Assembly (NCBI GenBank): GCA_027563935.2
Contig: CM050446.2
Span: 125,628,499 to 125,692,498, forward strand
DNA: 64,000 nt
From: Costus lasius
Lineage: Eukaryota > Streptophyta > Magnoliopsida > Zingiberales > Costaceae
Direction of reading: 5' to 3'
Positions 23,601-34,111 of this stretch are shown here, piece by piece; positions within the stretch are counted from its first letter, which is position 1, and each line of letters opens with the position of its first letter. The notes below the pieces were generated by a model. The model was not told the DNA's origin. It ran no database searches and worked only from the letters and a program-made list of their open reading frames with translations. The translations under genes were made by a program, and so were the position numbers.

Positions 23601-24030
23601 TTTTAATAGTCACAATATTCAAGAAAAATAGCTAAATACAAATTTGGATCTTGTGATGCTGAATGTTGAACCATAATCATTAACGTTGGTTTGATCTCAA
23701 AATTGTTCGCCCTGACGGCCGGGCGAACGATGCTAGAATTAAAGTCTTGTACATTGGTACTGTAACATCCCTGAATGATCAATTAGCATCTATTGTTTCT
23801 TCCTTCGTGGTTTTTCGACTAATTAATTGTAGTTTTCTTCAAAGGCAAATAGTGTGTATGATCTTTAGGTCTTCGGAAAAATTATACTTGTCTTAAAATT
23901 CCTTGGCATATAACGAGGTAATCCAAAAGAATAATAAAAAAAACTAATTATATAAAAACCTAAAGCAATTTGAAAAACAAAGTGCCTACTCTATAAATCT
24001 CACGATTAAATCAATATTGGCAAAACTTAA

Positions 24031-24048
24031 TCTCCGGCAACAACACCA
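24031..24048 (-). other. Decayed tRNA-Asp primer-binding site
   Basis: The minus strand reads TGGTGTTGTTGCCGGAGA. Compared with the intact plus-strand site at 10012 it differs by three C-to-T changes, a pattern expected from deamination of methylated cytosines. Confidence 0.75.
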
Positions 24049-24054
24049 AAAACT

Positions 24055-26473
24055 TGATGCTGCCACAAGTGCATAACTTTATCGTAGTAATAAAATAAGA
24101 TAGTTATTATAAGGATTTGATGGTCAACTACTGATTACATGTTAAATTATAGCTAGACGATTCAAAAGATGTTTTGATTAGTAACTTCAAGAAAAATTGA
24201 AAACAAAAGCGATGGTTTGAGTAGAAAACTATATGAAAAAATTCAAGACTAGGGTTTCACCTCGTTGATGTTCTAGAATTTTAAGTAAAAATAAATCTAA
24301 ACAAAAAAAGTTTAATGCATTGAAAGAAATACATTCATATGTACAAATTGCCTTCTCACAATCTAGTACTTAATTACAATAATTTCCAACTCTCATGGCA
24401 ATTGTCGTAATTAAACCCTTAAGTTTTGTAACGAATCATAAAAATCTTTGAGTGAATTCAAACTACTCTCATAATTAAAAACACAAGTTTAAAAAGAATA
24501 GTTTTAACATCGCAATTCACCTCTTAGTTCATTTCACGATGTCTAAAATGCATAAATACTTGACTAAAATAAATATACGAAATAAAATGCAATTCTAATC
24601 AAATCGATACTCTAAAATTCTCAAACAAAGATGTTTTTCATAATCAATTCAAAAGATTATCAATGGGCTATGCCCAAGTCTCGAAATAAAGTTTAAGCTA
24701 ATATGCTTATAATGAACATCATATAGGGCCAGTTTGGTTCAGCTGGAGCTTGTAGCTGGAGCTGGTTGGGTTAGAGCTGATTGAACCAGAGCTAGTTGAA
24801 TAAGTTTCATTCCGTTTGGTTAAAACAACTTCAGTTGGTCAAAATTCATCAATGAGGGTCAAAATTATTCCTTCCCTCGGCCAAGCGCTTGGAGCTTCGT
24901 CCAAGTGCCGCTAAGCTGCATCAAAGCAGGACGCCGCTGCTGTTTTGTGTGAAGACAACGCCAGAAGCTTCGTCGGATCGGAACAATCAGGATGCCCTTC
25001 CGCCGGCGCCGCAAGACCTGCAAGAAGACGGATCGGAAGAGAAGAAGGAGAAGAGTGGCAGATCTCTAGGAGAGCATATTCGTCAAGTACTCCATCGGCG
25101 TGAGCGCCCCATTTGGTCCCTCTGCCGCATCGATCCAGGTCCGCTCGGAGATACCCCCAAGAATGCCGTTTTCGTATTGCAAAGACTCCGCTTCGACCCT
25201 CGCGAGGAGCATGACGGCAGGAGAGGTGACAGCGGCAGCTGCGCCTAGCGCTTGCTTGTTCGGGACTACGGAAGAAACCGAATGGGACCGCCTTCCACGC
25301 CTGTGGGTTGAAATCGGGCGAGATAGATAGGGGGAGATGGCATCCATTGGCAGAGCTATGCCGGATTGATAGAGCTTACCCTTCCGCCGAGATGACATCC
25401 TTGCGGTTGTCATCGAGCTTTGCCGGATTGACATAGCTTACCCTTCCGCCGACTCCGCAAGATTTGCAAGAAGAGCGCTGCAAGCTTTGCAAGAAGACGA
25501 ATCAGGATGCCCTTGCTGCCGTCACCGAGCTCTGCCGTAGCGTCTCGCAGAGCTTTGCTCACGCTCGCCGGTCGCCTTGGTTCGCGTTGAGGAGTACGCC
25601 TCCGGGAGGCGACGCCGAAGCGCGTACTGAATCGAGAGGAGCGTGAGGCACGGGCGCTGAGGAGCGTGAGTAGGCAGAGAAGCTGCAAAAGCTGTCCAGA
25701 GCAGCTTCCCGGTATCAGTGAAGTCTGAGAAGCTGTGTTACCAAACATTCAGTTTGACCAAAATTTGCTGGTGCGACCAGCAGAAGCTAGAATCTGCTCT
25801 TACCAAACGGGCCCATAATCTCCTGATTTTAGCATGAAAACTTAAATAAATCATAAGAAAAGATAAAGAGATCAAGAATTACTCTCTTCCTCGGTCAGGA
25901 AATATAGATCAAACAAATTCTAGCCTTTTTCGGGTGATCTTTGCTTCAGAAATTGCCAAAGTTGTGTTTTCTGCCCTAGTCATCGTCATCGCCTCTACCA
26001 AGTTTCTGTCTTCTTTCTCCCTAATTCGGTCTAAATTTTTTTTTATATAGTTCAATCCACGGGGAACCCTTATATAAAAGTTCTCTTGAGATTTCACTCA
26101 ATTTTGACTCGATTTTAAGCGGAATCGAGTGAAAACACGAGTCTAGCGGCAATATTCATGGCCTGTGACTCATGGGTGCGTCTGTGAACGTCTTGGTTCT
26201 TAAGTCTATTTTCTGTTTTGCGAAGTATTCACGGCCGCGTCTGGAAACATCTCGCACCAAACTCTGTTTTAAATTTGGCATACGACCTCGTCTTTTCATT
26301 AAAAATCTCTTTGTGACGTAGTGATATTATTTGCAATTGTACTAAAACCAAGAAAAGTAAATATTCTATATAAGATGAGAGAAAAACATTATAAAATAGT
26401 ATAAAATTATATAATTAAGCTTAAACATGTATGTAAATATAATGAAAAAATACTATATAAATACAACTCATCA
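24055..26473 (-). mobile_element. 5' LTR of the minus-strand Athila-type element
   Basis: On the minus strand the LTR starts TGATGAGTTG at 26473 and ends GCATCA at 24055, next to the primer-binding site. Without the nested TIR element it is about 1.33 kb. Its start is related to, but not the same as, the LTR starts at 4080 and 14376. CACGGCCGCG and GTGACTCATGG motifs lie at about 26160-26240. Confidence 0.75.
24726..25814. mobile_element. TIR element (GGGCC[A/C]GTTTGGT ends), 1,089 bp
   Basis: The ends GGGCCAGTTTGGT (24726) and the complement of ACCAAACGGGCCC (25814) form a terminal inverted repeat, followed by loose inverted similarity around AGCTG/AGCAGAAGCT. A 3-bp ATA flanks both sides. 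The interior (24880-25680) is much more GC-rich than its surroundings and has internal duplications, such as CTTACCCTTCCGCCGA at about 25375 and 25437. It may be captured host sequence. No transposase is visible. The superfamily is uncertain; ends and 3-bp repeat suggest a PIF/Harbinger relative. Confidence 0.7.
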
Positions 26474-26890
26474 TGTGATGTGAGGCTGTAATTCCCTTGT
26501 ACCGTTCAACTGCTGAGTGCTGGCGTCATCCTCTCCTTCCTTTCGGTGAATCGTGATGACTTCTTTTTTCCCTCTTCTTTCTTTCTCTCAGCAGAAATTA
26601 AGCATCCTACTGATTATGAGCTTGACCATTGAATTGTTGCTATTATCTTCCATGGATAATTTCTTCGTGGATGCTGTTGCCAGTGAAATGGTCTGTAGCC
26701 TAATGTTGGCATTGGGATTTTGCCATCATGTTATCACTGATTCTTGCTATTCTCCACAATGGCGTTCAAATATTATTGGAAGGTTAAGAACGGGGTACTG
26801 AAATTGGTACGAATTCTTAATTTGAGTTTAAGTTTAGTTTCGTTTTCATTATGTATTGATACAGGATTATGTGTTGAAGATCGGTGATAT
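26474..26890. repeat. 0.4-kb segment, right copy of the flanking pair
   Basis: This starts right at the LTR boundary and matches 18986-19425 as described there. The exon-like frame continues here as EMVCSLMLALGFCHHVITDS and then YSPQWRSNIIGR, without the splice donor seen in the left copy. Confidence 0.8.
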
Positions 26891-29238
26891 TAGTCACTGG
26901 TTTTGTTTATCGGAATGTTAAACATCTGCTTAGAATAAGGGGGTTAGTCGCCTTTGGAGTTCGTTTATGATCAGTGGTGAAGAATAATAGGTTTTGTTAC
27001 CTTTGGAGATTACTGTGCACGTGTGCAGCAATCATCCTCCTAGTTTGGCAGGGCAAAAAAGGTGCTGTGAGCACAGTAACTCCTGTCTCCTTATGAAACA
27101 TTAGAAAATAAAATCATATGAAAACATGTTTGGATATCCCCACAGTAGGTTATATAACAAGAATTTTGTAGAAGATTAGAATTAACTTAAAAGATTGTAT
27201 TATAGGGGTATATAACTTAGTCATGTAATAGAACTTAAGTAGAATAGAAAAAGATGAAATGAAATGAAAATGAATTTTTGGAACATTATGAGGTAATTTT
27301 ATAATAGGGTTACACCTAAGATCGTTAGTATCGAGATCTTACCTAGAAGCATGAAATGATCCAATGATACTAGGACGGTAAGATCCAATCTTACTAAAAG
27401 GCCATATATATAATATTTATATATTAGAAGTAATATGGATATTTTAATAAATAATGAGTAGTATAAAAATAATAAATGTCTATCATTCATCAACCTGAAA
27501 GATATTTACTATTTTGTAACCTACCAAATTATGTAATTTTGCAACCATTCACATATAATAAATATAAAATAGGAGATTTATTATACAATCAAACAAATTA
27601 TATAGTAAGTAACTAAGTATAAATTTAACTACTCCATTAGCGATATTTTCTTAATGAAGCTCAATAATGCAAAAACCTATATAGGCCCTAAATAGTTAGG
27701 ACTTAAAAGATATCATAATTGTTCAACACAATATATTAATTTTACAGATAAATATTATTTGATGTGCAATTGTAAGATGAAGGTTATGAAAATGAATTCC
27801 TAAAGATGAAAACAATATGTGACAAACTCTTGAAGACTTGCACAGTGCATACTACAATAAACTCAATAAAGTTAAAAGACCAAGATGTCACTTAATAAAT
27901 TAAAGTCAACTTTTGAAGACATGACGTATAAAAATGATGTGAACAATGACAAAAATGTTAAAAATGAGAATAAGAACAATGAAAGCAGAAAGACATAAGT
28001 TACACTTTTTAATAATTGAAGACAAAAGATTCAAAGTCGTTCATGGAAGCACTCAGTCAAAGCTATTTGCTGAAGCATTTATCAAAATGTTTGTTAAAGA
28101 TGTTTGTGCCATTTATTGAAGATGTTTGTGCCATTTATTGAAGATGTTTGTTAGTTCAAGTATTGTTGGTCAATAGAGGCCATGAATAGAACAAGTGAAT
28201 GAAATAATTATATTTTATTACTATAATTATTTAAATAACTTGTGGGTTTGGGTTAATATTTAGCTAGTTAACAAATTGGAGGTAAGTAGCTAACACATAG
28301 TCATCTATGTTATAGAAATGAAGCAGATCATAGGATTATATAATCTACAGGCGCGATTGGAGATCCCACCACTCTTACATCTATTAAGATCCTACCTATG
28401 TTTTGGAGTGTGTAGTATAATTTGGGTCGTAGGGAAAATCCAAAATGAATTTTTGACAACCTTTGTAACATATATAAAATCTGTAAACCGGAAAAAAAAA
28501 TAACTAATGGGTAAAAATGGTATTTGTGTTAAAGTACACTAGTAGAAGATAAATGGAGAATAGCACTTCTTTTTTATGTGACATTGTAAGAAAACATGGA
28601 TTCTTGGACTGGACTCGAGCAGGTCAGTAGCAGGTAAAGTTTGGTAGGCTGCTGGCAAGGCCAGCTCTTGAAATAGGAGTCTATCTCCGTCATTTCATCA
28701 TAGTATGAATTTTAGATGTTTAAAATAGAAGATTAAATACTGTGATTCCCTGTTGATCTTTTCCGGTTCATCATGCTTCTATATCCCTTGCATCCTAAAT
28801 ACTAAATTGATTTTCTTTTCTTCTCTTTATTCTTCCCTTTTATTAGCTTTTATGTGCTTGAAGTAATGTGAGAAAGTGGATGGACCTGTTAAGAATATTG
28901 ATAGAATTTGCTAACTTCAGCACTTATGTTCTATGTGGCAATACATTGTAATCTTTAGTGCAGTTATCTCGACTTAGCAGTTGTGTTGTGTGTTATATTC
29001 TGGAATTTGTAGCGTCGTATTGTTTTCAGAGGCAAATTTGAATTTTTTACAGTGCCCTTCTTTTTAACGCTATATGTTTTTTGTTAAACAAATTGTGCTT
29101 GGTGCGGAGAACTGGTCAAGAATGATGAGAACTCTACTTTGTTATAACCTATTTAACTTCTTTTAATAGGTAACATCAATCGTTGTTACAATAAGACTAA
29201 AAGTTTCCCTTGTACCTGCTTAGTTGTATATTAGTCTC
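26891..29238. other. AT-rich intergenic DNA, no gene recognised
   Basis: Only short frames are present. A 22-bp direct repeat (GATGTTTGTGCCATTTATTG) occurs twice in tandem near 28098-28141. Nothing else is identified. Confidence 0.4.
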
Positions 29239-29241
29239 TAA

Positions 29242-31557
29242 GGCTGTGTTTAATAGAGTGGAAAGGTTGTGTTTAATAGAGTGGAACGGACGATGTAAAG
29301 GAAGGAAAGAAGGGCGGACTGCTACTTTTGTGTGTTTAACAGAGCGGATGGAAAAATGGGAATGGAAACACAGAAGAATCGAGCGGAAAGCGAGCCACGC
29401 TGCTTTATTGTTTTATACTCATCCCACTCTATTTTTGCCCTAGATACACGTTCATCCTCGTTCCCGCGCCGCCACTCACGCTTCACAGATTCCCGGCCGC
29501 CTTCTTCCCTTCCTCACTCTCATTTGGCTCTCCTCTGGTGATAAGGTATGTGTCACAAACCCTCTTACTCGCCGTTGCCTGCTCTCGTTCTCCTTCCCCG
29601 CTCGTTCCCCTTTCTTGCTCGCATTTGTTGTGGGTGAGAAGGTATCTATTACATATTTTCTTCGCCTGTCATTGCCATCACATTCTTCCCCTTCCTCGTT
29701 TTGGTGAGAAGGCTTATTCACATCGGATGGTTTATACAGTAAACTAACTTAAATAATATTATGATTTATACAGTAAACTAACTTACACGTATTGAGAATT
29801 ATACACTCAGAAGGACCTTTTACATATTGCTGCATTTCTTTGTTCTGAAATCTAACTTAAACAATATTCTGATTTATACAGTAAACTGAGCCGAGAGTTT
29901 AGAACTTGAAGAATGCTCAAGTTCCATGCCTGCTTAATTTGAATCACCTGTTTTTCCTCATGTATAATTTTCTGTAGCAGCATCAAATGGATAGGAAAAG
30001 CATGTTGAAAATGCCTCCAGTTTTAGTATTTTGTTGTGTTAAACTTATTCCTTAATCATATTGTGTACCTTGTAGATCATTGCAAATTATCTAAGAAAAT
30101 AAAGTTTCTTTTATTCTGTATGCAAATGTTCTGATACAAAAGTGTAATTTATTGATGTCCAACAAATGAGGAACAAGCGTCAGTAATAAGAAGGAAAAAT
30201 GTTCTCATACTAAAGTGTACTTTATTGTAGATAGAATCCATTAACTAATAATACTTTATACATCCATAGATTTGATTTATTGTGGATACATTCCATTAAG
30301 TAATACTTTCATATACGCATAGAATTTTTAGCATTACAATTATGGCTAAGAGCACAATGGAATGTAGTTAGATATACTTCATTGTTATAAGTATGTTTAG
30401 GAAGGTTTAATTTATTGTAGATATAATTCATTAACTAATACCTGATACAACATAGATTTGATTTCTGGTTTCATGGTTCTGAAGAAAGCTGATATCTGGT
30501 TTCATGGTTCTGGCAAATGAAAACTACCAAAGAGAAACTCGAGAGTATCATTGATCCAGCACTTGCTCTCACATATGAGAACTTGAGAGCATTTCAACCA
30601 TTGCAGACAGTGACCTTTGTTCATCTTTTGCAGATGATAAATTATTGCAATAGTCCTCTTTGGACGCCTTAGCGCAATCATGTTGTCTAAAATGCTTGAG
30701 ACTCCTTTCTGTTGTTAAGTTTGGGTTGTTAAGAAGCTCTATTGGATGTTTAGACGCTGCTGCATTTGTATTTGTAGTGGGTAAAAGCAGTATGTATTGT
30801 TGTTTTAATGTGGTTGTAAGCGTAGCATTTTATGCCCTAGTTTGGGAACTTTGTACTTGGTATTACATTGATTATATCCTATTATTTGTTTGTTTTATTC
30901 CAGCGCGTCGATATGCTTTATCAATTCTAGTTATTCTCAATTTTTAGTTATCTTTGTGGGGCTTCATGGTAATTTTTTTGTCAAATGGTTTATGACCTCC
31001 ATCAAGCACTAACACTCTCACTATATGATCACTTAATAGACTCAGAGTTTTACATAGTTTTTTAAAATAGATTTATAGTATTTAATAATATTTAATTAGA
31101 TTTATAGTATCTAATAATGTTTAATTAGATTTATAATATTTAATCAATTTTATAGTATTTAATAATATTTAATTAGTTTTATAGTATATAATGGTATTTA
31201 ATCAATTTTATAGTATTTAATTATATTTAATTAATTTTATAGTATTTAATAATATTTAATCAGTTTCATAGTATTTAATAATATTTAATTAGTTTCATAT
31301 TATTTAATAATATTTAATTAGTTTTATAGTTATTTATTAATATTAAATCATAATTTTTAATAGTATTTGATTACATTTATATAATGTGGGTGTAAAAAAG
31401 AAAAAAAATGGAGTCACTGTATCAATCCTTCCAATTTTCTTTCCTTCTAATTAAACACTCTTCAAAAAATCTTCTTACTTTCCCTTCCTTTTGTATTTTC
31501 CTTTCCTTTATACTGTCCCTTCCTTTCAATTTTCTGTCTTTCCTATTAAACACAGCC
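29242..31557. mobile_element. TIR element flanked by TAA (Tourist/PIF-Harbinger type), 2.3 kb
   Basis: The ends GGCTGTGTTTAATAG (29242) and its complement (CTATTAAACACAGCC, 31543-31557) are perfect over 15 bp, and TAA flanks both sides (29239-29241, 31558-31560). The left part holds a GC-rich leader-like stretch (29440-29720). The centre has a short open stretch with SIIDPALALTYENLRAFQPL (about 30550-30610). The right part has an AT-rich minisatellite. No Harbinger transposase is recognisable, so this is a non-autonomous element that may carry foreign sequence. Confidence 0.8.
31070..31345. repeat. AT-rich minisatellite, approximately 30-bp unit, about 9 copies
   Basis: Units resemble TTTATAGTATTTAATAATAT followed by TTAATTAG with point changes. 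The array sits near the right end of the TAA-flanked element. A related array in inverse orientation occurs in the MITE at 42104-42627. Confidence 0.8.
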
Positions 31558-31560
31558 TAA

Positions 31561-33249
31561 ATCATACACAGATAGGGTTGGAACACTGCAGACATACCAT
31601 TCTTTCATTATATCTTTTCACCCCAAATTGTGTGCATGATGGTTTGTGAAAATATAATTAAGGCCATTTTGCACACAACAATGGAGAGATAATGTTTGTT
31701 ATTTAGGATTCAGTTTCCCTATTATGCTGCTTTTTGAATTCTTTTTCAAGATGTAGTTTGCTGTCATTTGTTTGTTGTCTTCATTTAGTATGCTATTTCT
31801 GGCATCATGCAAGATGTTTGTTGAAAGTCAAACAGGTTTGGGCTTGTAGCCTCTCATAAATTTCATTATTCATATTATTGAAATCATCGCTGAATTCTCC
31901 ATTTACTGCAAATTTATTTGAATGAAATATTCATGCTACTTTTCATTTACTTGATTTTTTATGGGACTTTAGTTCCCTATATCCATGTACTTACAATTGC
32001 ACTGGAGAATTTTATTATGGCACTGGTTATCCCATATTGAATTGTTGTTATTTTCTCTTTGATGCAATCTTAGGGAATAACTATACATCTGAAAAAAAAA
32101 TAGTATCGAACATCAGCTTTTAGCATATACATTGATTTTAAATGATTTGTAGTGTTTTGCAGATGAGTCTTTTGTGGCTTAGGCAATGTAAAAAATATTT
32201 CACTGTGGTAGAATAATGAACACTAATTGCGACTAATACTTCTGACCGTGCCTAAACTCAGTTATTCCGTGTTGAACCAATTTTCTGAATACCCACTTGT
32301 TGCAGGCTGCCCATTTATGAGTATTCTGAAGTTTTGTCACTGCTATTCACTTGTTTGCTCTTTTGCTGCTCAGGTTGCTGGACTTGTCAACAGTGATTGT
32401 GCGCCTGTGGGTTGTGCATGGCGAGATTCTTGTCGAATATATTCCTTAAAGGAATGCGTAGCTCCCCAAACAGTGGAAGAGTAAGTTCAGTTTTATCTGA
32501 ACTTCCAAACTTAGACATCCTGGTAGTCTGCGTATAGCTTATGGCTTATCCAGAGATACTAGCTAAGCACAAATATCAAGTTATCAGGATAATCAGCAAT
32601 GCATATTGCTAAATTGCCACTGTTCGTTTAGTTGGTAATTGCATCAGAAGTATATACTAGTCTTGTGATGATATTATTATGTGATTCAACAAAAATATTT
32701 GTGGCCACACATGTTAGCCACACTTCTAGACTGTTCATTTTCATTCTTTAGATGCATCTTCCAAGATGAAGATCAAGAGTTTTAACTTGATATATTAAAA
32801 ATCCTTTTTTAATTACTGCAGCAAATTTGCTTTCTAAATATGGACGCCGAAGTAAATTTTATTTCTATTATGAGTAGCTTGAGTCTCTCTTCTCCCTTCG
32901 GAGGTTGCCTAGCTAATTTACTCAAGCATTCCTGTGTTTGAAAGCATTATAAACTTAACCACTTTCTTTACGCGTGAACATAGATCAAACAAACACTTTT
33001 CATTTCAAGTTCTCATAAATGTCTGTTCTAGTGTTGAGTATTTGACAGGGAAAATTGTGTACCTCATATACACAATATTATGATGTGATAACTCATATGC
33101 TTTTGACTTAGAAAATTTATATGACAAATGTATATGCCTAGCTATGCTTCTTAGACTGAATGTTGTTTGTTGAGCAATAGGACATTAATATATGCAAAGT
33201 TAGTGGAGCTTAGAGCAAGGTCGTGGATCAAGATCCTAGATGGAGAGTA

Positions 33250-33347
<98 letters not shown>

Positions 33348-34111
33348 TCACTTAATTAGACTTGAGAGTAAGATACATATTAAGTAATAAGTAACAAAAA
33401 ATTAATAAATATCTATGGCGTAGATTGAAATTAAATATTTGTGAGTTGATAATGAGTTGGCATATGATGAAACTAAAAAAAATAATGTGTAAGTTGATAA
33501 CGAGATACGTTTACAGATACAACAAAGGCATATGATGAAAATAAAAAGATAATGTGGTATAATGAAATTAAGACAATAAGACAAGCATTAAGATTATGAA
33601 GATAAAAGTACACACGGTGATAATGACAAAATGACAATAAAGGTGCTAAATAAAGACATATTATAAAATTGATATTGATAAGTAACTAAAATTGATAAAT
33701 AGGTGAAGATGATAGTTTTCGTTGATAAGAATGTTCGTAAAAAATGACGAAGAGTGCATACTAACAACTAAAGACGGGAAATTGTATCATGCAACAATTT
33801 AGTGTTGTTGAAATAGTAGTTAAATTTGAGCCTATTCTACCTATTAGCAGGATCATAAGATTTTACCCGATCCAAAGTCTTGGTTGGTGTTTTTATCAAT
33901 CTTACCACAATTTAGAGTCCTAAATAGTTTACCTAATTTGGGTTGTAGTATCCTACAAGATATGGAGCATTTAGCTTAGAGGATCCTAACATAAATTTGT
34001 GCGTTTATTTGAAAGAATTATAAACGTTATTCATCAAATTAATTTAATAATCTAAGTCGCATTATTCATCTAACTTATAATTTTACAACTTATACCAATT
34101 TGCAATAACAG
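31561..34111. other. Region upstream of the first recognised glutaredoxin exon
   Basis: This should contain the promoter and the transit-peptide exon of the glutaredoxin gene if the gene is complete, but I could not identify that exon. An exon-like block at 32371-32479 lies between a TGCTCAG acceptor and a GTAAGT donor. It is open in one frame (VAGLVNSDCAPVGCAW...), but its phase does not join to the exon at 34112, so I do not assign it. Confidence 0.4.
33252..33344. repeat. (TA)n microsatellite, about 46 repeats
   Basis: This is an uninterrupted AT dinucleotide run. The reading frame of alternating Tyr and Ile on the minus strand is an artefact. Confidence 0.95.

Larger units (their letters stand above)
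19430..26473 (-). mobile_element. Athila-type Ty3/gypsy element, degenerate, with inverted-dimer end
   Basis: On the minus strand the element runs from the 5' LTR (26473 down to 24055) through the primer-binding site, gag, protease, RT and RNase H to about 19830. Integrase, the env-position ORF and the 3' LTR are missing. Beyond that point the sequence turns round: 19437-19790 is a plus-strand copy of RNase H and downstream non-coding sequence. A TIR element (24726-25814) sits in the LTR. All coding parts are broken by stops and frameshifts. Two copies of a host segment flank the whole unit. Confidence 0.8.

Noticed and set aside
33151..33351. Reading frame of alternating Tyr and Ile
   Set aside because: It is the translation of a (TA)n microsatellite.
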